In this document: positions 41,201-56,200 of the stretch, one piece after another | Position numbering within the stretch: the stretch's first letter is position 1 | Layout: each line of letters opens with the position of its first letter | Assembly: GCA_022606425.2 (NCBI GenBank) | Contig: JAHDVF020000211.1 | Span: forward strand, 2,108,001 to 2,172,000 | DNA: 64,000 nucleotides | Reading direction: 5' to 3' | DNA from: Lepidostoma basale | Lineage: Eukaryota > Arthropoda > Insecta > Trichoptera > Lepidostomatidae | Made by a program: the position numbers and the translations under genes | Notes under the pieces: generated by a model | Told to the model about the DNA's origin: nothing | Database searches by the model: none | Seen by the model: the letters and a program-made list of their open reading frames with translations, nothing else

Positions 41201-44200
41201 ATTATCTACAGTGGCTTCTTGATATAATGATCTATAGTGGTTTCTTAATATAATTATCTACAGTGGCTTCTTGATATAATGATCTATAGTGGTTTCTTAA
41301 TATAATTATCTACAGTGGCTTCTTGATATAATGATCTACAGTGGTTTTTTTGATAGGATAGGGGACACCAGTGGATGGGTATCAGCACCAACATTAATGG
41401 TCAACGAGGGCCAAATTTGAATTAGGAAGTGGAAAGATACAATTTTATCAAGAATGGGAAAGGACGTTGCCACAATATTTTTTTTTTAAAGGCAACTCAC
41501 CCTTATGGTTGATAGCTTGATGACGGTCAGAGGCACCTCAGGGTTGTTACAGATGAGGCAAGGCTCCGACTCCAGGTAGTAACCCTCCAGCTCGACGTAT
41601 CCAGCCAGAGCTGAGTACGTGGGCGCATTGCCGTGCAGCGTCAGCAGGCTGTTCTGCTCCTTCAGCAGGCTCACCGCCGACTTCAAACACTCCTAGTACA
41701 CACAAAAATAAAATAATAATAATAATAAATTGGACGATTTATAGGGTTCCAATTTTATAAAACAATCATCTCAAAGACACTAAAGAAAATGCTCATTTTT
41801 TTTTTAAATAGTTAAAAATAAACATATTTAGTATGAGGGCTGCACCTGATGCAGTCAATCAACGTTTACATCAGGATAGGATTATTTGAAAAGGTGCGTT
41901 TTGAGTCTTGATCTAAACTATGATGGGTTCTCAATGCACTTGAGGTCTGTAGGAAGGTTGTTAACCCCTTACCGCATACTGGCTCATATATGATCCAAAA
42001 TAATCTTTCGCCATAAAAAACAACAAAATAATAAAATATGTCTTGCTTCTAGCAATAATACTAAAGTTTTATCTATGATCCGCGTTACTAGTTGTCAAAC
42101 TTCTTGCTAGATGTCTCTGGTTGTACTAGATGTGCGTTTGACTGTTTCCAACTGTCGGTTTATGATTTTCTGTACAAACGTGATATTCAAAAGTATTATT
42201 TTTTTGTTTGTAAAACGCTATAAATAATTATATTACACTGGTTTACTATCATTTTCATTAGGTAAGTAATAAAATGATCACTTTTATATAAAATTATGGA
42301 TAATATTGTGTAAAATCTAGGGATAAAAAGGGGAAGACCTAGAAATATTTTTTTTATTTTTAATAGGAAAAAATTATTTATTTGAAAAATAAAAAAATTT
42401 AATAGGAAAATAAAAAATAAAAAAAATATGTGTCTTTTTTTTCCATCTTTTACACATCATATATTTTTTTTACAAATTTAAAAAAAATTATGCAGTAAGG
42501 GGTTAATACACCTAATAATGGAACTATATTCTAACCGACTTCTTACCAGGGAATTATGCAACACCCGAAGTAACTTGAATGTTTGAAAATATCTTGGTAT
42601 TTCTAAAAACGATGAATAAAAATGATAAATACCTCCATGGGTATGTCAGGAGTCTTGAGAGAGAAGTAGCCCAGCAGGTCCACAAACTGTGCAGTCCTGC
42701 GGCCGTACTGCGGCAGTGCAGGCCACAGCTCCCACATCAGCGCCACCAGCCGCGCCTGCTCCGCAACCGTCGAGTTTCTAAATACAACGGTGACCATATT
42801 ATACGTCCGTTCTCACGCTAACATAATTGGGAATTTTTAACGATTTTTTTTTGTAACTACCCATAAATAAAAATATTTTGACATTATTTAAATTAGAGTT
42901 GGCTGACAAACAATACCAAAAAATAATGGAGTGGTAAGGGTTAATGAAAAACCCTAAATAAACATTATTTTGAGAGTATTATATATTCAGCAGATTGACA
43001 TAAATGTGAACTCACTCGTAAATGGCCAAGAGCAACGCATGCGCCTGCCAACGGACAGCCGTGGAGTTGTTCTCCAGCACAAATACACGAACGAAATGTC
43101 TGAAGCCTTCGATTGATATCTGGAACATTAAACAATTTTTATTATTACTCTTCCCTGATAACATTAACAGGGCCATAAAAATTATCTGATCAACTGCTAA
43201 ACATATGCCTCATTAATTTGCTTCCATATTGTTTCTTGGATCTGCATCTTCAGAAGATGGCACCGAGCTGCCGAAACTGGTCGAAGACACAAACATTGGA
43301 TTTGAACTAAATTTACATTTTATAAAGATTTTTTAAAAATTTTATTATATTTTCATTATTGATTAAATTTCAAATGAATATTTCACCTGCTGCTGAATTT
43401 GTTGCACCAGCTGAGGCACCATGGCCTCCTGGAACTTGGAGTTCACCGTGACGGAAGAGTCACTCTCAGCGCTGCGGCCTCTATCCGCCCGTTCCTAGAA
43501 CCAATTATTATACCATATTTCACTGGGGATATTGAGGGTTAATACTTCCAATATGATGTGTCATTGACATAAATAGTTCCATATAATTTTCTAAATTATG
43601 TATTTAATTTGTGGTGCGAAATTTGCTTTCAACTAATTTATTTAAGTAGCTAACCTAATCATCATGCCGTCTTTGCGAAGGGGTAGGCAGAAATAATGGA
43701 ACGCCAAACTGTTATTCCCTGACATACTTCTCTCGCATCCACAACATTCATTTAAATTCTAACTAACTAACTAACCATCACGCCGTTTCCCAAGAGGAGT
43801 ACGCAGAAAGAATGGAACGCCACACTGTTCTGTCCTGACATACTCCTTTCGAATCCTCTACATTCATACATCTTGTCATGCACGCACGTAAATTTCTCCG
43901 ACTCCTCACGTGACCGATATTTAATATTTGATTGATTTGATCATGCCGCATGTTCTTCAGCCTTCCTCTATTTCTAGCTCCGTTCACGTCGTTTACATAT
44001 ACCTTCATCACCATTCTGTCTTCACTCATTCTTTCCATGTGTCCAAACCATCATTTAAATTCAAATTCTTTAATTTTCCAAATATAAATTAATTTATGTT
44101 ACCTATTTGGAAGAATACATCAACATTGCAACATATGAACAAGTATGATGAACAAAATAATACCTTGATGAACAAAATAATACCCAGATGAACAAGTGTT

Positions 44201-47200
44201 TTATTGTAAATCCATAAATAATCATTGGTTAATTGGAATACAGATATCTCCGACAGATATCTCCGACAGCGCCAGCATAGATTGTTTTACCTACCCGCCG
44301 CCAGAACCAACCTGGCTCTGGTGACACCGCTGGGAAGAGCAATCAATCTGCTGAACGCGGTCTCCTCGGAGAACGACGTCTTTCATATCAGTGAAAGTAC
44401 GTTCAGAAGGCAAATACTCTTAATTCTGGAGAGTATCCTGTCTTCCTAATGTTGAACCATCTCTCATGCGTGTCGGGTAGTGTACTATACACAATAAATT
44501 ATTTTACCTGTTCTCAATAGATGCCTTAAAAATTAATTTTGTAATGTCTGTTGATGAAATAAAATGATTTGATTTGATTTGAATGTAGGGATACTCACGC
44601 TGTCGGTGGGCGGAGCTGGCTTGGCGGGGGCCGGGGGGCACAGCGCCCCCTGCAGGAGCTGGAGCACGGTGGGGGCCACGCCCTCATCCAGCATGCAGGC
44701 CGCGCCCATCAGGTAGGAGAGCGTGCGCGGGGACTGCGTGGCGCACATGTGCTGCCAGTTGCCCGTGCGCGCCGCCACGATCTCCAGACAGGCCTGGGGA
44801 CCACAACCGCTGATGTAAGTCTCGCCACAGACATCCTCATTTCACATATTTTTTCATGTACAAAAATAATTATTTTATTTTGTTGACACTACGTTAATGT
44901 GGGGGCCTCAGATTATCTTTTTTTCTTGTTTCGTAATAATGTTCGTGCTGGTTGCCTATCTTCTTCTTCCGGCGCCTTCTGTTGATTGTACACTTGTGCG
45001 ATGTATACCTTGAGGTGGTCCATGAGCTGCACCATGCTGTCGTAGGAGAAGTCAAGGCTCTCCACGATGCGCGGGACGCCCTCCAGGTGCACGTTGAGTG
45101 CGTGGACGTCGCGCAACTGTCGGTAGCGCTCCTTCGTGCCGCACATCATCAGCAGCAGCTTACGCACTTGCTTCCTGACAAATCACAAAACCAATTTTTC
45201 AACTAGTTCAAATCAAAACTAATTACCAACTAACTAACCATCATGCTGCTCCCCAAAGGTATAGGTAGAAAGAATGGACTGCCACACTCTTCTTTCCTGA
45301 CATATTTCTCTCCTTCCTCAACATTCATACATCGTGTCATGCACGCACGTTGATTACTCTGACACCTCACGTGGCCAACATTCAATATTTGATTTATTTG
45401 ATCGTGCCACGTTTTCCTCGGTCTTCCTCTATTTCTAGTTCCATTTACATCGTTAACATATACTCTTTTTACCATTCATTCTTTCCATGTGTCCAAACAA
45501 TCTTAATGATCCTTTCATTATTTTGTTCATAACACCATCAATCGCACCGCATTCACTTCTTATATTTTCATTCGACACTCTATCATACACAGAGTATTTA
45601 AAGCATTCATCTAAGAGATCTCATTTCTACTGCATTTATTCTTCGTTTATCCTTCTTTTGCCAGTTCCATGTTTCGCTTTCATACATAAGGGTCGGTAGA
45701 AGAACAACATTGTGCAATGAAAACTGTTATAATAGCGGAGTGTTGAACGGAAAAAGTTAGAGAACGTGTGGATTAGACAAACGTGTATTACTTGAGGAAC
45801 GGAGTCTGCTGGTTCATCATGTACTCGCAGAGCAGCTGGTGCCAGGAGGGAGCGAAGGCAGGCGCGGGCGGATCGCAGTGCTTGTGCACCTGGTACGGGA
45901 GACGCAGCGCCATCTCCGTCAGCAGGTTGGGGTAGTTCTCCAGCACGTCCCAAGCGTGACCTGAGAAAGATTAGGTTTATTTAATATTTATAAAATGTTC
46001 TGTATCACCTTGCCAGGAGATTTATTTATTGGGGGTACACATAAGTTCAGATATCACATCTGTAAAAATTAACCCATTGCACCACTAATAAAGATGACAT
46101 AATTTGTTCATACAACACACTATTTAATTTTTACTCATTTTTTTATTACAATAACATCATATTTTTATTACAACTCCAGTCTGCATTCAATGCAGCAGCA
46201 AGACTGATAAGGAGTATGCCAAAGAGTTGTCACATAACACAGCATCTTAAGGAGCTCCACTGGCTGAAATGTCCAGAAAGGGTACAATACAAGCTCTGCT
46301 GGACGGTCTATAAGGCGTTGCATGGAATGGCACCAGCTTATATATCTGAACTCTGCATCAACGAGAACCTGAATGCTAGACAGTCTACATTGCGGTCAGC
46401 TAAGTCTTCTGCGATCGGTAGATTGACTGTGCCAAAACGCTGTCCAAGCACAAACTTTGGCGACCGAGCCTTCGCGGTAGCTGGCCCTTCAGCCTGGAAC
46501 AGTCTTCCAGCAGACCTTAAGTGCATTGAGAATCAATCAGAGTTTAGTTCGAGACTCAAAACGCACCTTTTCAAATTATCATTTCCTGATAGGAAGGGCT
46601 GATCGACTTCGTCAGGTGCAGCCCTCATACTAAATATGTTTATTATTATTATTATGATTATTATCTAGTTGATAAAACGGAGCATCTTCTACAGCGCCCT
46701 TGAGATGAGTAATTCATAAAAATGGCGGTCTATAAATTATCCCATTTATTATTATTATTATTATAACATTAAGACTAAATTACACACAAAATAAAAATAG
46801 TAAAACATAAAAGCATAATTTTTTTTTGTTCGTAAGCTAAATCATTACGGCTCATCCCCAGGTAGTTTGGGAAATGTGATGTTCTATGGAACTTTCACTT
46901 GACACATCACTTTCACTATTTGAACGCTCCAAAACATTGTTAGAAGGCGTAAAATCACTATAATATTTATCAACTTCATTTTCACTGCCACTTTCAAAAA
47001 GGATTCGCTGTATTTCATCCTCATTTGATGAAATATTACAAGCGCGACGAGTTTGTTACCAAGTGCGTTCCGCCATTTTGGGGGTATTGACAGATCGTCA
47101 CCTGAGAGTAAGAAGGTTCCAACTGACAAAAGTAAAAAGCTGAGAAAAATGAAGTCAAAGATTTGTTGGTTCGGGTGTGTATCTTGGAATAAAGGGGTTT

Positions 47201-50200
47201 ATTCCAATTTCCAGATATTCTTTTACCGAGAAACGTGTGAATTTTGTCTGGCAACAGTTGGAATAATAAAGTTCTAAGTTTAAATGAATCCTTCTTCAGT
47301 TAATCGTGTATTTTGAATGATCAGGTGGAACTTGATTCTTTTCGTAACATCAAAATGACGATACTTTTACATGTTTTTTTTAATTGTACGTACAAATAAG
47401 GTTAGTAAGAACCCTTTTCACGAAAAAAAACCAAATGTGAAATTTTGTTAGTTGGAACCCTCTTACTCTCAGGTGACGAGATGTTAAAATATCATAATAT
47501 TTTGTAATAACTAATGTGAAATAAATTGTGATTATTACATTTTATTATGAAATCAGTAACCGAAATATACTTATTTATGTCATTTTTATGAATTAAGTTA
47601 TTGTCATTCAGTTTTAATGTAAAAAAAATCACTTCAAAGACAAACCGGTTTTGTGTTGCAATGGTTTAAATATGACTAATTTCTTACACTTACTTTTGAC
47701 ATACTGCCGCAGGAAGAATGGCTGCATGTCAGGCAGGGGGTGCGGGGGCACGGGGCGCAGCAGGGGCGCTTGCGGGGCGTCCCCTTCGCCAGCGGGCCGG
47801 GAGCCCTGCTCGCGCCAGTGCGGAAGCAAGGCACGCAGCAGGGCTCCGCAATGTGGGGCCGCGCCGGCTGCACGGAGTGCCGAAGCGGCCGCGCGGGCCG
47901 CGTACCACTCGGGTGGCGGGCGTGGGGATGTCGGCACGGGGGCCCCGGCTACCGGCTTCCAACGGGACATCAAAACACCTGCAAAAAATTAAATAAAAAT
48001 GTTGTTTCAATAACACGTGTACAGCTTACGGAAAGAGTAATCAAATAGGACGAACGGAGACATTATTGTATCATAATATACTTGACGACCTTCGTGGCGG
48101 AGTGGTAAGAGCTATGACCGCTACACCTAAGGTCCCAGGATCAATTCCCGCCGATAGTAGTGAAATTGTCACACTGTCTTTGGTCTGGTGTAGAATTCAC
48201 GTGACAATAAAATGTATACAGTAATTGGGTTCAAATAACCTGCTATACACAAATGTGGAAAACAACGGGAAACTAACTAACTAACTGACCATCACGCCAT
48301 TTCTCCGGAGGGGTAGGCAGAGAGAATGGATCGCCACAATGCTCTTTCCTTGCATACCTCTCGAGATTCCTCTACATTCATACATCGTACCATGCACGCA
48401 CGTCGATAATTCCAACATCGAATGTGGCCGCCTTTTAGTAATTGATTAATTTGGTAATGCCATGTTTTCCTCGGTCGTCCTCGGCTTCTTTTTCCACTCA
48501 CGCTGCTTGTGTACAACTTTTTAACCATTCTACTCTCATCCATTGGTTTCATTTGTCCAAACCATCTAAGGGATCCTTTTTTAATTTTATCCATGAAGCA
48601 GTCATCTGCCTTAAATTTCTCTCTTATTTCATCGTTCGGTATTCTATCATACAACGTTTCCCCGCACATTCTTCTTCGTGATCTCATTTCTACGGCGTTT
48701 ATCCTGCTTTCATCCTTCTTTTGCCAGCTCCAAGCTTCACTTCCATACATGAGGGTTGGCACTAGAACTCCATTGTGTACTGCCATCTTTGCTTCTGTGG
48801 ATATATTTCTATTTGCAGTAATGACTTTGAGTGCGCCATTTATTTTATTCCCAGCACCAACCCTACCACATCAAAATGAAACTACCACATTAAAATGTCC
48901 ATTGGCATCCCAAGAACCAGTTAAAATGTTACACTATACAACACCATTTTGTTTTATGGTTTCGCTTCCATCGGAACATCATCAGTGTTAAATTATTTTT
49001 TTAAATATTGTGTCTTACTGAGCAGCCTCATGATGAGCAGCTGCATCTCCCTGTGCGGGGTGCGGCAGTGCACGGGCGGGTCCATCTTCGGGGGCTCCTC
49101 GGAGTCGCTCAGCTGCAGCTCGCCCACGAGGGTGGACAGCAGACGCTCCAGTGCGAGCCTCTCCGCCTCCACGCCCGAGTCCATCGCGCTTCCCAGCATC
49201 AGCAACACCTGGACACAACATATTTAAAATTATTGGATTCTTTTAGGTAAGGGGTTCTCTTTTTTTAAGGGCATTTTAAATCTATACAAAAATAATTTTC
49301 TACATCACTTAACTAGTGTTCCTGTATAACATATACAATTAGAAATATAATTAATCTCAAAGTCATTATCGACTGAAACAAAGATGGCAGTGCACAGTGG
49401 AGTTCTAGTTCCGACCCTTATGAATGGAAGTGAAGTTTGGAGTTGGCAGAAGAAGGATGAAAGTAGGATAAATGTCATAAAAATAAGGTCACTAAGAAGA
49501 ATGTGCGGAAAAACAATGTATGATAGAATATCTAATGATGAAGTAAGAAAGGAATGTAAGGCGGATGAATTTGGGATAAATAAAATTAAGAAAGGGACAC
49601 TAAGATGGTTTGGACATATGGAACGAATGGATGAAGGAAGTATGGTTAAAAAGATATATACAAGTAGTGTGAATGGGAAAAGAAGTCGAGGAAGGCCAAG
49701 GAAGACATGGCATGACCAAATTAATCAATCACTGAAAGGTGGTACGATGTGTGAACGTAGAAGAGGCGCGAGAATTATGCCAGGATAGAACAATGTGGCG
49801 ATCCATCCTCTTTGCCTACCCCTCCGGAGAAACGTTAGTTTTATCGAGGAACTTGGAAGACAATCATCAAGGAGACTACAACTCATTGTTGTATGATTGA
49901 TTATATGAAGTAAGTAGGGTAAATCGCAAAATAAACATGCAACTAAACCAACCTGCATGAAGGGAATAGTCCGGATGCCGGGCAGCTGCCGCAGGTTGGG
50001 CAGCTCCTCCAGCATGAGGCCGAGCAGGGCCAGGCGCAGTCCGCGCGTCTTGGCTGCCGCCTCGGCTCCACCTCCCTCCGTGTTCCACTGGGAGTCTGCG
50101 GCGCATGCCTCCGCAGTGCGGGCGGTTGTCTCTCCTGCAACATGAGGTAAAAATAATATACAGTGAAACCCGGATTTTACGTCCCCGAATTAAAAATCTT

Positions 50201-53200
50201 TTTTGTCATGAATCTTATGTTTCTCGCTCTTTTTATTAATCTATTATGTATTACTTATTATTGTGTATCTCTAACTTGTATATTTAGTGTATTGGAAAAA
50301 AAAAACTGTAATGCTTTAGATATGTTTAAAATAAATAAATTAAATAAAGTTTTCTCGCCAATTGCGTGTAATTATTTCAGTCCCGATATATTCTATCTAA
50401 GAAACGTGAAAGCGGATAACGCGCTCGTGGCATTGAACCATCGAATCAATCATATACATCATGAACTAGGTATTGATTATTCTTCTTCTTCCTTCCTTTT
50501 TGGTCTGCTCTTCAGAGTGTTGCTCCTCCTGTAAGGTAGATTCCCAGCTGTCCTTCCATCTTTTAGGAGGTCTTCGACGAGGACGAGTCTCATGAGGCTG
50601 ATTATGCAATGCAATATAGGGGAGTCTGGTGGTATCCATTCTTTGAACATGACCGTGCCTTTTTCGCTGTCTGCTCCATCTTATAACATCCTCAACTCTC
50701 TCTTATTCTGGTGTTCCTCACGCGATCTGTCTTGCCTGCTATCGTCCTCAGTGTCTTAATTTCGGAAGTCCTCAAAACTTGTTTGGTATTGATTGATAGT
50801 GTTTATTTTATATACATGCACTCACCATAAGCTGAACTCCTTCCAGAAGCTCCACTCCCGCTTTCACTTCCTCTGCCTACAGGGCTAGCGGGCGCAGGGC
50901 GAGCTGGTTCCTCGTCATCTGAGCCACCTGCCGAGGCTGTTGCGTCACTACCAGGCCCGGCGGCACCCGGTGCCGCAGCTCCAGAACCTCCAGCGGAGCC
51001 GCCCGGCTCCTGAAGAGACAGAACGATGGCCAACTCCACCATCGTCTCGTCGTCCGCATCGGGTGGTATTTCCAGCAGGCCTTCTAAACCTAAAATAATA
51101 TTTATAATAATAAAAATATATATATATTTAAACGTCTTTTTGACGAATTTTTATGAATGTGTTTTCCACTGTGAATGTGTTTTCAACAATGTTTTTTCCA
51201 CTTTTGAGTTTATTTTTCTCGACATGTTTCGAAGGCTTACACCTTCATCAATCAAGGTTTATATCGTTCTCCCGATGCTGAAGGTGTAAACCTTCAAAAC
51301 ATGTCGAGAAAAATAAACTCATAGTGGAAAAACAGTGTTTTAATTCATCTAGGATCGCCTCATTCACAATTAGGTTACTTTCAAATTCAAATTCAAATCA
51401 GTTTATTTTTCTCAAAAGACATTACAAACATTTTTTATAGTTTAAGGCATCTATTGAGAACAGGTAAAACATAAGGAATATATAATACCAGGAACGCATG
51501 AGAGATGGTTCGACATTAGGAATACAAAATACTCTCCAAAGTCAAGAGTATTTGTCTTCTGAATGTACTTTCACGAATATGAAAGACATCGATCTCCGAA
51601 GCGATCATGTTCAGCAGTTTGATTGCTCTCCCCACCGGCATCACCAGAGGCAGGTTGGTTCTGCATGCTGGGAGATAAAACAGTCTGTGCTGACGCTGTC
51701 GAAGATAGCCATCCGGAACATAAAGATGGATAGCCTCCAAGATGACGGAGTTCTCAAAGAATCCCCTGATAAGTCTGAAGAAATGGGTAAGTGTGCACCC
51801 ATCCCTTCTTATCTGTAAACTATTGGTCCCCAGCATGCCCAAGAGGAATGCAGTGGGATAAAGCCACGGATAGCTACCAAACTCCCTCATGTAGAGATAT
51901 CTCAGAAATCTTTTCTGAACCCTCTCTAACATGAGCGAGTATCTCGCCTCGTGGGGACTCCATATCACCGAGCCACACTCGAGCCGGCTCCGGACCAATG
52001 AGTTATACAAAATTCGCAAAACATAGGGATTCTTGAAAACTCTACCAGTTCGGAGAATAAATCCCAACATTTTCAGTGCAACTCCACATATTCTCTCGAT
52101 GTGAGCATGGAAAGTCAGCCTACTTTCATAAACGATACCAAGATCCTTTATCGTTGAAACATGCTTAAGTTGCTGGTTATCCATCTGTAATAAACAGTAC
52201 GCAATGCTCTCGTAAAAGATAAAATTACGCATTTAGAGATATTGAAATAAATTTGATTGGTTTTACTCCAGCGGACGATATTATTTATATCTGACTGGAG
52301 ATGGAGGCAATCTTCGGGGCTTTTTATCTCAAGGAATTATTTAAGATCATCTGCAAATAAAAGAAATCGCGGAAATTGTATAACCCTCGCGACATCATTA
52401 ATGAAGATGGTGAAGAGGAGTGGACCAAGGTTTGAGCCCTGTGGCACTCCGGAATATACGGGAAAAAGTGCAGATTGAAATATACCGTATGAGGCAAACT
52501 GTTTCCTCTCCCTCAGGTAGCTAATAAAAAATAAAACCAACTTAGAAGAGAAACCAATTTCCGACAGCTTTCGCAGAAGTACATCATGGTTGACGGTATC
52601 AAAGGCACAAACTTTCAATGCGGCAGCACGACTTACAAAAGGTGTTCCAAAAAACTCGCATATTTCACAACATCTAAAAGATCTTCACTGGCTCAAGTGT
52701 CCTGAAAGAATCCAGTATAAACTATGCTGGGCGGTTTTTAACGCGCTTCTCGGAATGACATATCTGAACTTTGTGTTGCTGATAGCCCTAACTTGCGGCA
52801 ATCTACGCTTCGATCAGCAAACTCCTCAGCAATAGGCAGATTAGTTGAGTCAAAGCGCAACCCCCGGACAAATTTCGGAGATCGGGCTTTCGCAGTGGCA
52901 GGTCCGTCCGCCTGGAATATGCTTCCTGCACGCCTCAGAAGCATTGACAATCCGACTGATTTTAAATCTCACCTAAAAACCCACCTTTTCAAAATATCCC
53001 ATAAAATGTAAACAACGGTTATCTGATGCTGGTGTTGGATGCAGCTCTCATAACTAAAAACGTTGTCAAAGCTCTTGAGTTAAGCTATTCACGAAAACGG
53101 CGCTATACAAATTAGCTCATTATTATTGTTATTATAAACTGTCTCCTCTTCCAATAGTCCTCAGATAAAGGATGGGTTCACATCATCAACATTTGATAAT

Positions 53201-56200
53201 GCCTTAGACAGGCGAAACATGTCATTCATATAAAATATAATAAAACTAATATAAAACAGACGTTTTCATTCTATTAATTAAATTGATTTGATTTGATTTG
53301 AAACACTGGCAATGCTTTCTTCGTAGAGAGAAGCAAATAATAATAATTACCTCCATCAGCACCTAGCAGACGGCTCATGTCCACCACCTGGTCCAGCTCC
53401 ATGTACTGGTGACGGGGGTCGTTATCGTTAAGATCTGGTGGCGCGGGGGCGGCCGGTGGCCCAGGGAGCGCGAGCAAGGGTGCCCCGCTCAGCGAAGGCG
53501 ACTCGGCACGAGACGCTGCCGACACCAAACTGCTTGCCGATGCGCCTGTCAAACAAATAACAAAATATTTCAAAACTCCACATTAAAACCTCGAGTCGTA
53601 AAAACTTCATGAATCATGTTGCCATGACATGTCGGGGACCTATTCTCTGCAGTTTCGAAGAGAAGGGTTTCTCATAATCCATTTCTTAAGTTTAATCGGG
53701 GATATTTTGAGAACTAAGTCATGTTGTAGGGTATGGGTCTATTGTTTCCCGACAGATATCTCTGACTGCACCAGCGTAGATTGTTATATATGCCGGTCGC
53801 AATAACTAACTTGCTTTTAGTGATGCCAGTGAGAAGAGCAATCAGAGTAACAATGTTCCTCAGAGATCGACGTCTTTCATATTAGTGAAAGTGCGTTCAG
53901 AAGGCAAATACTCTTGACTTGTATATTGTATCTCTTGAGAATTTCGTCATTTTGGATGGTATCCATCTTTATGTTCTTGATAGTTATCTTCGACAGCATC
54001 AGCACTAACTGTTTTATCTCCCAGCATGCAGAACCAACCTGCCTCTGGTGATGCCGGTGGGAAGAGCAAACAAACTGCTGAACATGATCGCTTCGGAGAT
54101 CGACTTCTTTCACATATTAGTGAAAGTACGTTCATGAGACAAATACTTTTGACTTTGGAGAGTATATTGTATTCTTATGTTGAACCATCTCTCATGCATT
54201 CCTGGTATTTTATATTTTTTATGTTTTACCTGTTCTCAACAAATGCCTTCAACTATAATTGTTGTTTGTAATATCTTTTGAGAAAATAAACTGATTTATG
54301 ACTTTAGAGAGTATCTTGTCTTCCTAAAATAGAACCATCTCTCATGCGTTCCTGGTATTTCACTTGTTCTCAAATAGATGCCTTAAACTATAAATATACA
54401 GTGAAACCCGGATTTTACATCCGTATTTAACATTTTCCCGCCAATTGCTTTTTATTATTTCAGTCCCGATATATTTTAGTACATTTTTTTCCCGCAATTT
54501 ACATCAAAAATATTCAAAACATGCGAGTTACGCGCGTTTGACAATGAGTCGGCGCGTCGTCGGTGATTGGCTGACATATTTCAATTTTTGCCGGTTAACA
54601 TCTGTTCTTCTGCCATTCGGTTTTCGACTCGATTTGTAACGCTTTGTTCTTTTTGACATATTGATTTAAAATAATTTAAATGTTGTTTTTATCAATACCT
54701 ATAATATATTTTAAATTTTAATTGTATCTCAATAGAGACGAAGACGTAAACTGGAAACTGAACATGGATGATCAAGGTGTTTACAGGACTTATGACCTGT
54801 CATTGGTTGGGTTAAGCGCACGCCTTATGTAATTACAACATTCCCCATTCCACCTTTGTTATTTGTGATCATGCATGACAAATTTTTGGAAGATGGTATA
54901 TATACTTCAAAATCCATATTTATCTTCACGTGGCAGTTTCAGTCAGCCATCTATGTAGATTTGGTTGCACTAGTGAATTTTTTCAAGAATTAACCTATAC
55001 AACCGACCCACTAACGACATCTATGGAGAATGATTTTCGGCATTTAGCAAACTACCTTATTAACACAATGTGAAGGCTGTCAACCAACATATTGTTAGAA
55101 GCCGCTAGGAGTATTATTCCATTCTATATGCCAAAGAATTTTGAAGAATTATAATATATTTATTTATGATTTCCCTCCATTTATGATTTCCAACCATTTA
55201 CGATTTCTCTCCATTTATGTTTTCCCTGCATTTACATTTTTTTTCCTCAGTCCCTTAAAAAAATTAAAATTGGGGTTTCACTGTATTCTTAATGTCTGTT
55301 GATAAAATAAACTGATTTGATTGATTGATTAACAAAATAGAAGTGATAGTCGAAGGAACAAATTACAGGGGGCCCAGTATTTGAACAGGTGTGCCATTAC
55401 ATGAACTGCATGAAAAGGGATGCAGAAGCAACTGCTAAGAAGACAGATAAATGTCATTTTACCTGGAGTAGCCGGCGGTGAGGGAATGTACACTCTCCTC
55501 CTCTTGACCCTCGGCCTCAGTACTCTCACGATGGCTGACTTGGCGCCAAAGCTGATGACCTGATCCTCCGATAGCAGCAGCGAGAGGTAGATCCTGTTTC
55601 CCATCTCAATCTAGTGGTGGGGCAAAATTACAAAGAAAATGTTTACATTGGTTTAATAAATAGAGCGTAAATAACATTTTTTTCAACCTTCCTTTACCTC
55701 TAGCTAGTGCAAATTGCTTCTAACAATATCTCTAAATATATAACTAAATAACTAACTAACTAACTAACTAACCATCACGCCGTCTCCCGGGAGGGGTAGA
55801 CAGAAAGAATAGACTGCATACTGTTCTGTCCTGATATATCATGTCATGACATTTAATTAATATTGTATTGATTTGATTGTACCAAGTTTTCCTCGGCCTT
55901 CCTCTATTTTTAGCTCCGTTTGTGTCGTTTACATATACCTTATTCACCATTCTGTCTTCACTCATTCTTTCCATGTGTCTAAACCATCTGAACGACCCTT
56001 CGAATCGTTATTTTGTTCATAACACTTTCATTCACTTCTTATGCAAATAAAAGAAGTGAATGAATATGTTATGAACAAAATAATCAAAGGGTCGTAAAGA
56101 TGGTTTGGACACATGAAGAAATTGAGTGAAGACAAAAGAAGGCATATGTAAACAATGTGAATGGAGTTAGAAATATAAGAAGGCCGAGGAAAACTTAGCA

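Noticed and set aside
45229..48810. LINE-B frames ([20 protein letters not shown]) as host genes
   Set aside because: Repeated more than a dozen times at different truncation points with (TTAG)n tails; these are retrotransposon remnants.
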